This document shows, one piece after another, positions 11,076-22,647 of a DNA stretch of 64,000 nucleotides. Source of the DNA: Cryptococcus deneoformans JEC21. Taxonomy: Eukaryota > Basidiomycota > Tremellomycetes > Tremellales > Cryptococcaceae. Each line of letters starts with the position of its first letter. The stretch's first letter is position 1. The stretch covers positions 121,001 to 185,000 of the forward strand of contig NC_006681.1 in the NCBI RefSeq assembly GCF_000091045.1, read 5' to 3'. Both the position numbers and the translations under genes were made by a program. Below the pieces are notes generated by a model, which made no database searches, was not told the DNA's origin, and worked only from the letters and a program-made list of their open reading frames with translations.

Positions 11076-14000
11076 TTACACCAAAGACACGCGGCTGTAG
11101 GGCGTGCCCCTGTCAATTATATAGGTCGTGCCAGGTTTTGAGATACTCTTAACCCTTCCAACCAGTTCATTGACAGAGGCCAGATCCACCATCTCCTCCG
11201 CCTGGTACTCTTTATAATAGCTCCATTCATGGTTGCCAATATAGTGCTTATGTGACACCACTGGTTTGATGTGGGCGAAGGCGAGAGTAACAGGAGGGGT
11301 GTCGGAGGATTTGGGGTGATGGGGGAGGTCAATGGTGATCAAGTTCAGGAGCTCACCATAACATAGGTGGTCCTCAAACTCGACATGCCTGGTTGGATGG
11401 CGCCTATTCTGGTCGATAGACACCATATACTACAACCAACATTTCATCATCAATTTCTAAAGTTCTCTTCAGACTAAATAGAGTCTAACTCACCGAGACA
11501 AAGGAGGCACACCTTCTGTCCTCCTCAGCTGTATCCATCCTCGACACACGAATGGAATCGCCACCATTCAACACTCGAACACGGTTCCACACCCTCAACT
11601 TCCCTTTGACACTAAAGCTCTAAGCTCAACAGTCGGTGGGATATCGTGTTGGGTGGTCATTGTGTTGATGAGCTTATTCATCAGGTTGTGTCGGATGACA
11701 CCTTGGGCGTCCTTGGTCGGGGAGGACAAAGCATAATGTGCATCTGAGCAGGCATCAATTATAAATCAAGCGCTATATGATATGACTTGGACTTACATGA
11801 CGGCAAGACCGTCTCATACCGCTTAGGAGGGGCTTCATCATCACTCACCCTTCCTCTACCTCCCCAGTGAAGGTCGTATTTGTTCGCAATGTGTTGTAGA
11901 TGACTCTTGACCAAAATCCGCTGGGACATGCTAGCATAAGGGTGTCGCATATTCCTTAGATTTCGGCCAAGATCACCACAATAACATTCCATTGCAAACT
12001 GCCACGATACCCAAATGGGCCCCATCATCTCGATAATTAGACCGAAGTGAAAGACTGAATGCACCTGAGCCGAACAAACATGGAGATGGCTAGGCTTGTT
12101 CCCGTGGTAGAGACTAAATGAAATCAATGTCTAAGAAGAGTTCATAATGTAATCTGAATATGCAACTCACCGGTAAAAATCCACACCCCACTTAATCCAG
12201 TCTGTCTTCAGACCCGCAAGGCGTTCCCTCGGCATCTCATAGGCCAGGCATTCTCTGACAAGGCTCGAAAACCGCATAAAATGCTTGTAGAACCTTGATT
12301 CAAGTAATCCATCCAGCAAAACTGGTGCAATATACTGCAGCCAAAAAGACCATGTGTCAGCTGTGCATGCCTGCCTATTCTTGACGAAGTCCGGTGGTCT
12401 AGCAGCAAATGATGAGGGGATTGTCGCACCGGCAGCAGCAGTTGATTCGCCAACAGCTGCCCACTGACGAGTAGTAAGGACAAAGTCCTCATCAGCCAAG
12501 TCCTTGACAGCCCCTGAGAGAAGGTTAACTTGAAGTTTGAGGATGTTCTCAAAAAGGTTGTGCATTGCATCAACGGGGAATGAAAGAGGAAAGTCGATAG
12601 TGGGGAGTTTTTCAAGGATGGACAGACCCTTGATACCATGTTTCTGCCCAAGTCTTTCTTTCTCAGCTGCGCTAGATGCAGCAGCCACCTCTCGGGCTTG
12701 GCGAATGAACTGGTAATGGGTGTGACAAGGTAGGTTATAGGGATCATGGTCGGGTACAGTCAGATCGGTTGCAGATGATTGGAGGGGGAGGTACAGTTGG
12801 TTGGGGTTACAGTTTTGGGAATGTCGGACTGAGGTTGCGTTGCACATCCGACAGGGGTGGAAGCTTCCAGTGCCCTTCATGTGCATGATCATTGATACAG
12901 CAGGCGTATCCCCTGAAACATAAAGGAGATGCGCCCTGAGTGTAAAAAAACTTCCCAGATCGGCATCCCATGTATGCACTCCAACTGTGAGTTGCAAAAG
13001 CTCCTCCACTAATGGGTAGATGAAAGAATCAAAATCTTCTGGCTTTTTAGGGCCTGGGATGAGTCCCACCGACAGTATCTCGCGGGTATGGACCCTTTCT
13101 TCTGGTGGTAGGTTGAGATTGAAAAGCACCAGAGGCCAACACGTCCCTGAGCCATTGTCAAATGGGCAGAACCCATCCGATGAGAATGAGAGAGCAATAT
13201 CTCTGTCATCGGCAAAGTACTTGGTTCCGAGCTTTCTTCCATCCACCTCAATCTCTTTTTCCAAGAGTATTCTGTACATACTCCCATCAAATATGTCTTG
13301 GATATTGGAGTTATCGTATTCGCGGGTGCTCTTGTCTCGGTACATGAGTCTTTCCTTTGTTGATGGGTGGTTGTACATCTTCTGAAGCCTTGGAATAATC
13401 TTGATGTACAAAAACCTTTGGAATGGTTTCCCGTTTCGGTCGAATCTGTCTGCACCACACTTGGAGCACTTCTGATCTTTAGCATAAGGGCCGGCGAAGC
13501 AAAGACAAGAGTGCTTGCACATGTCATAATAATCGCAAAGGGTGTCTGAATAATTGTCGATTAGAGACTGTGCCTCTTTGAGGGAGATGAACGGTATATT
13601 GTTGGCATGGTCTGGAAGACTGTTGTATGCAGCTCGTGAGATGTTGTGATCGACCTTCCAACTATATAGGCCAATCTTATCAATGTCTTCTTCGCTCATT
13701 GCATACACTATCGGATAATGAGACAATGAGTTGGTGAATAGAAATCCTTATGAAAACAGAACTTACATCTCGGACCTGCTTCCCTCTTTTCTCTGGCGAC
13801 AGCCTGCTCATCCCATGATTCCATATCCTCCCTTCTCCCCCCCACGTCTAGATGGGACTGCGCATCCCTTAATTCTTCCTCTGACTCAGTGCCATGCTCT
13901 CCAGAAACAGATGGCGCTGCTGAATCATCTTCGTTGTCCGACACTGAAATCTGGCACTGCACTCTGGAAAGACTGTTGTTGATGAATGTCTGAAAAGCAG

Positions 14001-14202
14001 GATTGGACACTGAAGCTGGGGAATGGTCGACAAAGATGCTGCTCTGGGGTGTGGAAATGTCAGTGTGCGTTGGCCGAAGACTCACCTCAGACATTTCTGC
14101 ATCTCCGTCCCCTTGTGCTCCACCATTAGTTCCCTCTGCTTCCCCTGGCATGACGGAATTGTTACTGGCATCCCCCTCTTGCGCTTGTTGTAGGGTCCTC
14201 AT
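11076..14202 (-). pseudogene. tnp2: Tnp2-type CACTA transposase, copy 1 (frameshifted near its C-terminus)
   Basis: Five or more exons. Exon 1 (from ATG 14202) encodes a low-complexity acidic N-terminus. After an intron at about 13770-13707, the main exon (to 12171) carries the Tnp2 core: a zinc-binding CSKCGADRF, FSSDGFCPFDNG, YVSGDTPAVSMIMH with CRMCNAT, and FPVDAMHNLFENILK, the conserved acidic-residue blocks of the CACTA DDE transposases. The exon from 12113 encodes HLHVCSAQVHSVFHFG and FAMECYCGDLGRNLRN; the last exons encode RVLNGGDSIRVS and the C-terminal beta-rich tail to TAA 11076-11078. At about 11601-11606 this copy reads GGGAAGTTG where copy 2 reads GGGAAAGTTG. The missing A shifts the frame straight into TGA, so the last ~180 residues are lost. 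The catalytic core itself is open. Confidence 0.85.
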
Positions 14203-14859
14203 CTTCTCAAGGTGTCTGGTTCATGTGACTACAGTAACTCGTCGGTCGCAGTACGACAGTGTACAGTTGCATTCGATGATGCGTGCTTTGTAGTCTGTTG
14301 TGGGCATATTTCTTGCGATAGCTGGTTGAAAGAGTGGACAACGAGAAACGAAGATGATTGGATGATAGCAACAATCATGCATAATAGAAGATGATGAAAT
14401 GACAAAAGATTAAATTTGGTGCATTCATCTCACATGACTGATTTTTGGCAATGGCGCTTAATTACACTATAATTGTAACAAGGTCAACCTCGCTCATCTC
14501 TCTTCTTTCGAAGTGCTTCCATTGAATCTTCTATTTCTTCCTCTTTTTTTTTAAGATTCCCCTCACCACTTCATCAGCCAAAAAAATGTCGTCAGGGACA
14601 TAACGCATTCTCACTATAGGTCACAGGAGATGCTGTGGTGAGGAAAGTGCAGGGATGATATCATATGAGATCAGAGTGGGATTTTGGAGCAGAAGCGCAG
14701 CAAGCATAGTTAGAGTGGCAAATAATGCAGTGAGTGCATGTAGTACTTATATAATAAGTCCATAGTCCTGGCTTTACAGTGTGATGCCAGAAAGTTCAAC
14801 ACAAAATCTCACTAAATCTTTCACAACCTCACTTTCTATTTCTAGTCATTCTACCTACA

Positions 14860-15783
14860 ATGCCCCGCCCAACCAGGTCCAACACTCGCCCAGTCTCACC
14901 AACACCATCCAGTCCTCTTCTTGCATCTTCATCAAACGGTGGGCAGAGAAGTGGTGGCCAAAGAGGTGTAAACCGCTTTGTACCGTATTCTATGGGGGAG
15001 TCTCACTCTGCGCAACCCGGACCCTCTCAAACCCATCTTGATGTCCCCTCCCATCCTCATCCAAGGAGGACTCGGAGTGACCAAGAGCTGATCGATGGAC
15101 TCTTGGCCGAATCCCAGGAATATCAACAATCCCAGAGAACAGGTATGATACATCTTCTGTTCCTTCCTATTCCCCTTGTTGTTGACTAGGTTGCTCATGC
15201 ATTGACTCCTGCCTCTTGCAGCTGATGTCCACGGTGTCGCCGCCGCCTCCTCCTTCCACAACAATGCCTCCTTCTCTCCTGCTCGAACTTCTCCCTCTTC
15301 ACCAGAGGTATCCCCCCCCCCTGGGGCTCTCCATTTTGACCCTGACATCTCCTACCCCATCTCAGATCCCAAATCCTCCAAGCCGCTTAGAGCGATAATG
15401 GGACTGGGGCATGGGGTGAATGACAATATTTGGAGGAAGATTCTAGTGAGTAGCAATTGATATTTCATTGGATAAGCTCCCAACGCTTTCCTTAGGAGGA
15501 TGTCCGCCGAAGCGCTGTTCGAGCCTTTGGTGATAAAGTGGGCATGGAGACATGGAAGGGCACAGACTATGAGGAGCATGTGCTCTTCATGGGTCTTGTG
15601 AGTGACATTCTTTTATATGTTTTGGATGGCCAGCTAACCTTGTTGAAGGTCGCCGACAAGCATGTCGACGTCTTTGGTGCTGCCCAGTGCAAAAGCAAGT
15701 GGCCTATACGGTCACTGGGCATGCAGTACCTCAAAAATAAGGCCCAAACTGCTAGGAAGAAGAGAAGCTTGTGCTCTTCCTAG
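14860..15783 (+). CDS. CACTA accessory protein of unknown function, copy 1
   Basis: Divergent from tnp2 across a ~650-bp shared upstream region. ATG 14860 starts MPRPTRSNTRPVSPTPSS. Exon 1 ends at 15142 and exon 2 starts at 15222, with a third exon after an intron ending near 15494. The N-terminal half is Ser/Pro/Arg-rich and disordered; a short helix follows (RRTRSDQELIDGLLAESQEY). The C-terminal half is folded-looking (EDVRRSAVRAFGDKVGMETW, HVLFMGLVSDILLYVL) and ends with a basic KNKAQTARKKRS before TAG 15781-15783. The predicted protein is identical in copy 2, although both tnp2 genes are damaged, so the gene is young or constrained. By position it could be the TnpA-like DNA-binding partner of the transposase; no family is recognised. 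Confidence 0.75.
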
Positions 15784-15894
15784 CGGATGTCTCGATTGTG
15801 TTTTTGTATATTGTACTTTAATGATTCTATTTTTTGTATTTTTACAATTCGATGCATGTAATTCGACCAACCAAACCAAGGGTTAGCTACAGGC

Positions 15895-16437
15895 TCATTT
15901 CAAGCTGCTAAAGGGATCAGAACAACCCATTTCTCAGATAAAAACAATACTGAAAATGGCTTAAAAGCAGCTGTTATACGGATGAAAAGAAGCTGCTAAA
16001 AGGATCAGAATAACCCAACTCATGGATAAAAATAATGCTGAAATTGGCTTAAAACAAGCTGCTAAAAGGGTCAGAATAACCCATCTCATGGGTAAAAATA
16101 ATGCTGAAAATGGGTTAAAACAAGCTGCTAAAAGGGTCAGAACAACCCATCGCATGGATAAAAATAAGGCTGAAAATGGCTTAAAACAAGCTGCAATAAG
16201 AATTAGAATAACCCATGTTTCCAATACAAATAATGCTGAAAATGGCTTATAATAATTCGGCAAATGGCTTATTTTAAAGCCCAAAAAATAAGCCCAGAAA
16301 AGTGCTCAATTAAGCCACATTGTGGCTTGTTTTGATCCTAAATGGTAAGCCGAAAAATCGATAAAAAGACGCAATTGTGGCTTATTTTAAGCCGAAACAG
16401 TTATGGCTTAAATTAAGCCGCCGCGGGTCCCATAGTG
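15895..16437. repeat. CACTA copy 1: 66-bp subterminal tandem repeats and right end
   Basis: About five imperfect units of ~66 bp, each containing 'ataatgctgaaaatggctta', 'aaacaagctgctaaaaggg' and 'tcagaataaccca', run from about 15925 to 16250. They are followed by spaced TAAGCC/GGCTTA motifs up to the terminal repeat. Because the unit length is a multiple of three, a spurious 22-residue repeat protein appears in one frame. Copy 2 has about two units fewer (521 versus 654 bp between the accessory-gene stop and the end). Confidence 0.8.
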
Positions 16438-19400
16438 CTTGGACACCACACCCGCCGCATTCGATGCATTCTTTCACCTTGTTATCAGTTACCAAGGCAT
16501 TCTTCATGACTTCGAGGACCCCCTCAGCGACGTGGACGTCAACCGCCGGCTATTGGACGGTGTCGATGCCTTGGTTACTCACCGCACCAAAGCTGCTCTC
16601 CGCGCACATGGCAAAACAGTGCTCTCCGCAACGTCGGCCGACCTGTATGAGATCATGATGGACGTCATCGATGACGCCATGCTTGAGGCACGTTTCCTTC
16701 AGGTGCCGACACGCCCCCGCCACCCACCAACCGTCGCCAACGTCATCGCTCCCGTCCCCGCGCCTCCACTCATTGCCAAACTCGCCCCCGCCCCCTCCAC
16801 CACCACGAAGGGCCACACTACGCAACAGCTCGACTGGCTCGACCCCGCCAAACGGCTCCCCCTCGGTGACGCCGGCCGATCCGCCCGCGCCTATCTTCAA
16901 AGCATCAACGCGTGTTTCTCATGCTGCGTTGTCGGCCATCACCGCCTTATTTGCCCAACCCGCCCCCCCTCCACCCCGCCCAACGCCTCCGCGTCCGTGC
17001 CGGTCGCTAACCTCGTCTCCCTTGCCGACGACGATGAGTCCGACCACCACGGCGTTTTCGCTGTCGACCCTGTCACAGACACTCTAGTACAGGATGCCTC
17101 GTCTGCGCTCGCTGGGTCAGTACCTCTCATCATGGTCAATTGCCGTTTCAAGGCTGACGGAGACACTGTCCCAGCACTCGTTGATTGCGGCGCTGGCATC
17201 AACGTCATTGACCGGGCGTACGCAGAGCAACAGGGATGGCAAGGACGGCCGATTATACCGGTGGGGACCAAAATGGCAGACAATCGGGCGGGTCCAGTCG
17301 TAGACCAGGAGTATGTAGTGGATGTAATCATTGGTGACACTACCTACAACGCTACCCCATTCTACGCCATGGCCCTTGGTCCACGATACCGCCTTATCCT
17401 CGGTTTACAGTTCTGTCGTCAACACCGCCTATTTGATGGGGCGGAGCGTTTAAATCACCTCCTCAATGCAGGGGGGTCATCCTATACATCGCTTGTGCAA
17501 CTACAACTCAACTCCATCACACCAGTCGAATCCCCGACCGTAAGCACTGAACGCCACTCCCACTCTGACGCCATCCTCCGTGAATTTGCCGACATCCTTC
17601 CAGCCAATATCTCTGACGTCTCCCACTACCCGCCCATTTGTTCGTCCACCTCCCAAGTCCGCCACCGAATAAACATTCTTCCTGATGCGATGCCTGTCGC
17701 TCGAGCTGGATTTCGAGTACCGTTAGCGTGGCGCGACACCCTTCGACAAGAAATCGAGAAACACTGTACCGCAGGCCGCCTCCGTCCATCCAGTTCCCCT
17801 TGGGCCGCCCCTGCTTTCCTCATTAAGAAAGAAAATGGCAAATTCCGGTTCCTCTGCGATTTTCGCGGCCTCAATAGTGTCACGGTTAAAGATCGCACCC
17901 CGGTTCCCAACATTGACGACATTCTCCAACGCGCCGCCCGTGGCAAGGTTTTCGCCAAACTCGACCTTACCGATGCATTTTTTCAGACGCTCATGCACGA
18001 GCCCGATATCGAGAAAACGGCAATTAGCACTCCCTGGGGTTTATACGAATGGGTTGTGATGCCGCAAGGCGCGTGCAACTGGCCGGCAACACAACAACGC
18101 CGCCTCAACGAGGCTTTACGTAACCTCATCAGTGTTTGTTGTGAAGCTTATGTCGATGATATCATCATTTGGGGTGCGACCGACTCTGACTTAGCGAAAA
18201 ATATTCGCGCGGTTCTCACGGCTTTACGTAACAGCGGGTTTGTTTGCTCGCCTAGCAAGTCGAAATTTTTCGTCGACTCAGTCTCCTTCCTGGGCCACGT
18301 AATCTCCCCCAATCACATTGGGCCAGATCCGAAGAAAGTCGAAGCACTACGCGCATGGCCATCTCCTGGTTGTGTGAAAGACCTCCGATCCTTTCTTGGC
18401 CTTCTCCAATATTTACGCAAATTCATCCCACACATCGCCACCAAGACGTCCGTTCTCACGGCTCTTCTCCCTCCGAACAAGACAGCAGAGAAAGCGTATG
18501 AATCCCGTAAACGTCAACTGGCTAAGGGCCTCCCAGCTGAGCGATTAGAATCACTGAGTTGGGTATGGAAGTGGACAACGTCGGCGCAAGACGCGTTTGA
18601 GGCGCTGAAGGAAATGGTGGCACGTATCACAGGTCTGTCCCCCCTTTCCCATGAAGCTATCCTCGCAGGTCAAACCAATCTCTACCTTTTCACCGACGCA
18701 AGCAACACCGGCCTCGGCGCCTGGTTGGGCACGGGTCTATCCCCCGACAACGCTCAACCTATCGCCTACGATTCCCGCTCTCTCACCGCCGCCGAACGAA
18801 ATTATCCGGTACACGAAAAAGAGTTATGCGCCATCATCCACGCCCTCAAAGAGTGGCGGCCTCTACTTCTCGGCGTCCCGGTGCACGTCATGACGGACCA
18901 TGCGACTCTCAAGTGGTTCTTTCAACAACCAAATCTGTCCGAACGTCAGAAGCGATGGCTACTAGTACTCGCCGATTACGACCTCCAGATTTCCCATATT
19001 CCAGGGGCCACTAATGTCATCGCCGACGCTTTCTCCTGGCTCCGAAACTCCGATGCCCACGTCAACGCCCTCACCATGATGGTTCTCTCACCAAACACAG
19101 CTTTCCTGGATGCAGTGGCTGAAGGGTATGGGCAGGACCCAGTAATGAGCATTTGGAGGGAAGTAGACCGCTGCCATCCGGGTGTCCGCACAGCCGAAGT
19201 CAACGGAGCACGGGGGGTCAGGACGGTGCTGACATACGAGGACCGGCTCTGCATTCCCGACGTACTCACCTTGCGAGAACAGTGCCTACAGGAATGTCAC
19301 GATGCGATGGGCCATTTCGGGGTGGAGAAAACACTTGAACTATTGCGTTGTAAGTACTTCTGGGATGGTATGGCTAGTGACGTAAAGGACTTTGTCAGCA

Positions 19401-20485
19401 CTTGCCCAGCCTGTCAGACATCCAAAGCTACCACCACTAAGCCTCCCGGACTACTACACTCATTACCAGTTCCTCCCGCCAAATTCTCCGACATAGGCAT
19501 AGATTTCGTGGGGCCACTACCGCAATCACACAGCTTCGACTATCTCATCGTCATTACCGATCGCCTCACCGGCTGGGTCGCTCTCATACCAACAGTCATG
19601 ACGCTCACGTCCTCCGCTTTTGCTCAACTCTACTACGACCACTGGGTTTCTAAATATGGGGTACCACAATCCATCGTCTCAGACCGCGATAAGTTATTCA
19701 CTGCTGCGTCATGGCGTCGGTTGAATTCACTCCTGGGCACTAAGCTAAAGATGTCCACAGCATACCACCCCCAGACCGATGGTATATCAGAACGATCAAA
19801 CAAGACAGTCATCCAGATCCTGCGAACCTGGACTGACGACCAAGGCCGAAATTGGGCAGCCAACCTACAGCGGGTCGCCTTCGCAATGAACAACACCATC
19901 CGACGCTCAACCCACCACACCCCCGCCGAGCTCGTTTTCGGGAAACGCCTGTCACTCACTCCGCCGCTTCTCCCCTCAACATCAGCTACGGACCAGTCCC
20001 TCGCCCAACCTACAGCCTCCGAATGGGATCTCGCTGCCCAACGCATGGCCCTCGAAGAGGGCATCGCTCGTGACGAACTGCTTCTCGCTAAGCATCGGCA
20101 AAGTGTTCAAGCCAACAAGCATCGTCGGCCGGACCCGGTCTACCGCCCGGGAGACAAAGTCTACTTGAACACAGCTGAGTTCCGTCACGAATATAAGACA
20201 GCCACTAACCGTTCTGCGAAGTTCATGCCCCGTTGGGAAGGCCCCTTCACCATCCTCAAGGCCTTTCCCGAGCAATCACTCTATGAATTGGATGTTCCCG
20301 TCACCTCAACACAGTCGACGCCTCGCCGCCATGTTTCGCGCCTCAAGCCATACCGGGAGTCCGAACAGTATCACCAGCACGCGGTTCCTCGCCTACTTGA
20401 CCACCCGGCTGTTTCCTCGCCACGCATCCTCCAAATCCTTGAAGACCGCACCCTCACCCCCAAGGGAAATCATCCAAAGGTCTAT
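16438..20485 (+). pseudogene. gag-pol: Ty3/gypsy element family B, copy B1: gag-pol without its two ends
   Basis: One open frame of about 1350 residues that starts inside gag at the CACTA junction and is cut at the C-terminus by the B2 LTR; there is no LTR or gag start. Domains in order: gag tail and CCHC knuckle (CFSCCVVGHHRLIC, about 16912-16953); aspartic protease with ALVDCGAGINVID (about 17170), where the usual D-S/T-G is D-C-G; reverse transcriptase (FLCDFRGLN, VVMPQGACNWPA, EAYVDDIIIWG, about 17850-18170); RNase H (LFTDASNTGLGAW, VHEKELCAIIHAL, MTDHATLKWF, about 18690-18915); integrase HHCC (H-x5-H...CPACQ, about 19300-19420) and DDE (IDFVGPLP, VSDRDKLFT, HPQTDGISERSNK, about 19500-19800). 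Then come a GPFTILK-type linker and ILQILEDR. The frame runs on into LTR sequence, which is not part of the protein. Confidence 0.9.
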
Positions 20486-21196
20486 TGTAAGAGGCTAGCC
20501 TCCGACCCAGTGACCCACGGTCACCACTTTCCCCAGCTTCTAATTTCGAGCCACGTTTCAATTTGCTTCCGCTTCTTCCTCCAAGTTGCGCGCGTCAAAT
20601 TGCATCCGCGCTCCCTTTCCCAGGTCACGTGCTTTATTTTTCCCCTGTTTCTCCGAGCCGCGTCTCAATTTACTCCCGCTCCTTTCCTCCAAGTCGCGCG
20701 CGTCAAATTGCATCCGCACTCTCCCTCCCAGGTCACGTGCATCATTTTACTTCCGCTTTTTCTCTTCTTGCTTTCTCTTCCATTTCTCGTCCTAAGTCCG
20801 AGTTTCTTGTCCGATTTTTCATGCCACAAGCCCCGGTGTTTACCGGGCTTTGGTCGTGACTGGTTTCGAGAGCGAAGGCAAAGTGCATGGAAAGGTTGAC
20901 ACACAAATTCCTTTATTCTTTTATCCTTGTTGTGTTCAACCTTTCCTTCTTCCGACTTTACAGTCACAAGTACCTTGCCTTCTCCTCTTGTTCCTATCAA
21001 TTCTTCATCTTGTCTCCTTTACTAGTCGCTGATAGGACATAATCAGCATATGCATTTGGGATCTTGTTTGCTTCTCTCCAGTCCGAAGTTAAGCCTCGAG
21101 CCCTGCCAGCCCTAAGAGCCCACCAGTTCTCTCCAAGCCTTGTCCCTCCGAGCTAGCCCCAACAGTACAGTGAAGGTCTATTGTCCGGACCTTACA
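20486..21196 (+). repeat. 5' LTR of family-B element B2 (711 bp)
   Basis: TGTAAGAGGCTAGCCTC...GACCTTACA, with 6-bp inverted ends TGTAAG/CTTACA. It is inserted in the pol 3' part of B1 after 'ccaaaggtctat'; the uninterrupted sequence is seen inverted near 34596 ('gataaacctttgg'). It is followed directly by the internal region of B2 (primer-binding region and gag). The right-hand part is pyrimidine-rich with two similar blocks 'cgcgcgtcaaattgcatccgc'. The inverted counterpart is at 32708-33432 (725 bp). Confidence 0.85.
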
Positions 21197-21210
21197 CTTT
21201 TTTTCAAACT
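21197..21210 (+). other. Putative primer-binding region of family B
   Basis: The 14 bases directly after the 5' LTR (CTTTTTTTCAAACT) are identical to the 14 bases after the 5' LTR of the otherwise different family A (23132-23145), which argues for a shared primer. They do not begin with TGG, as expected for pairing with a tRNA 3'-CCA end, so the primer is unusual or the pairing is internal. Confidence 0.5.
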
Positions 21211-21258
21211 CATTACCCAAATCAATTCACACCACACTCCACCACACCAACATACATC

Positions 21259-22647
21259 ATGGCGTTTGATTCTCAGGGCCAACCCATCATTGCGTACGAC
21301 GAGGTGACTTCCCGTCCCATCATCGGGCATCACCCCACTGGCGTTCCCATCTTCGGCACATTCACGGACGACCACCTATCGTCCGCGGGCTCCGGAGAAA
21401 ATTTGGCTTCGCCCACAACTTCAAACGCGGTGCCTTCGGTGCCTGACCTACCCGACGAAAAGATGGTAAACTACGCAACCCCTGTACACGATACCACGGG
21501 TGCAATCTACCGAAAGACCCCGGGCCTCACCACTGCCTTTTCCGGCCCGGCCGTTCCTGAGATCGACGAGCTTAAATCTATTGTTGCCGGACTCCTTCGT
21601 TCCACCCAAGCGCTAGCCGATCAAGCCACCACAGGCCACGACCGTCACGTCCCCCCCTCCACACGCGGGTCCCGCCCGGACAAGATCTCCCCGCCGCGAC
21701 TTGGGACTCACTCCTCCGCCGACCCGTTCGCGCTCCAGCGACATCTCCTCGCCTTGGAGACCTATTTCCGTGACGCCCTCCTACACTGGAGCCCCGGCCC
21801 GGCTGAGCACGCGTGGAAGATTTCGGTGGCAAATACCTCGATCTCCCAATCGGGCGGCCGGTTCACCACGTGGCTCGAGCTCCATGGCAAACACGCCGAA
21901 ACTTGGGATGCATGGCAAGTCTCCCTTAAGTCTCACATTCTCGCCCGCGGCTGGGAGTCCAAACTCCGCCACCGATTCATGCAGCTTCGCTGCTTGGACA
22001 CCACACCCGCCGCGTTCGATGCATTCTTTCACCTTGTTATCAGTTACCAAGGCATTCTTCATGACTTCAAGGACCCCCTCAGCGACGTGGACGTCAACCG
22101 CCGACTATTGGACGGTGTCGATGCCTTGGTTACTCACCGCACCAAAGCTGCTCTCTGCGCACGTGGCAAAACGGTGCTCTCCGCAACGTCGGCCGACCTA
22201 TACGAGATCATGATGGACATTATCGATGACGCCATGCTTGAGGCGCGTTTCCTTCAGGTGCCGACACGCCCCCGCCACCCACCAACCGTCGCCAACGTCA
22301 TCGCTCCCGCCCTCGCACCTCCACTCATTGCCAAACTCGCCCCCGCCCCCTCCACCACCACGAAGGGCTACACCGCACAACAGCTCGACTGGCTCGACCC
22401 CGCCAAACGGCTCCCCCTCGGTGACGCCGGCCGATCTGCCCGCGCCTATCTTCAAAGCATCAACGCGTGTTTCTCATGCCGCGTTGTCGGCCATCACCGC
22501 CTTATCTGCCCAACCCGCCCCCCCTCCACCCCGCCCAACGCCTCCGCGTCCGTGCCGGTCGCTAACCTCGTCTCCCTTGCCGACGACGACGAGTCCGACC
22601 ACCACGGCGTTTTCGCTGTCGACCCTGTCACAGACACTCTAGTACAG
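21259..22647 (+). pseudogene. gag: gag of family-B element B2, interrupted by element A
   Basis: ATG 21259 (MAFDSQGQPIIAYDE) opens a 463-codon stretch: a disordered N-terminus, a helical capsid-like region (DPFALQRHLLALETYFRD, WKISVANTSISQSGGRF, TWDAWQVSLKSHI, TPAAFDAFFHLVISYQG), then the CCHC knuckle CFSCRVVGHHRLIC and VDPVTDTLVQ, where the LTR of element A begins. It supplies the gag N-terminus that B1 lacks and overlaps B1 from 'cttggacacc' (21993) onward at high identity. The protease and everything after it, expected to continue with 'gatgcctcg', is not found beyond element A. The upstream frame is open to the LTR, but the ATG matches the start of the compositional gag region. Confidence 0.85.

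Larger units (their letters stand above)
10304..16437 (-). mobile_element. CACTA (CMC/EnSpm-type) DNA transposon, copy 1, 6134 bp
   Basis: Both ends carry the inverted repeat CACTATGGGACC[T/C]GCGGCGG followed by CTTAATTTAA (about 30 bp, one mismatch), which gives the superfamily its name. Inside are a minus-strand Tnp2-type transposase gene (11076-14202) and a divergent plus-strand gene (14860-15783). Subterminal regions are full of GGCTTA/TAAGCC motifs, and the right one holds 66-bp tandem units, as expected for transposase binding. The bases next to the ends do not match (TCT left, CTT right), so no target-site duplication is present in the current arrangement. The right end abuts family-B retroelement gag sequence at 16438. 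A near-identical inverted copy lies at 40630-46751. Confidence 0.95.

Noticed and set aside
10668..11116. Plus- and minus-strand frames beyond the tnp2 stop in CACTA copy 1
   Set aside because: Low-complexity frames in the non-coding part between tnp2 and the element end; not conserved in frame in copy 2.
16022..16252. 22-residue repeat protein (MDKNNAEIGLKQAAKR...)
   Set aside because: It is the 66-bp subterminal DNA repeat of CACTA read in frame; no start context, and the repeats are terminal non-coding DNA in all copies.
10301..16440. Simple insertion of CACTA copy 1 into family B
   Set aside because: Only the right side abuts B gag ('cttggacacc'); the left side is unrelated DNA, so it cannot be a plain insertion.
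20486..20899. C-terminal extension of the B1 polyprotein
   Set aside because: After 20485 the frame reads LTR sequence; the true C-terminus is seen in B' and is different.
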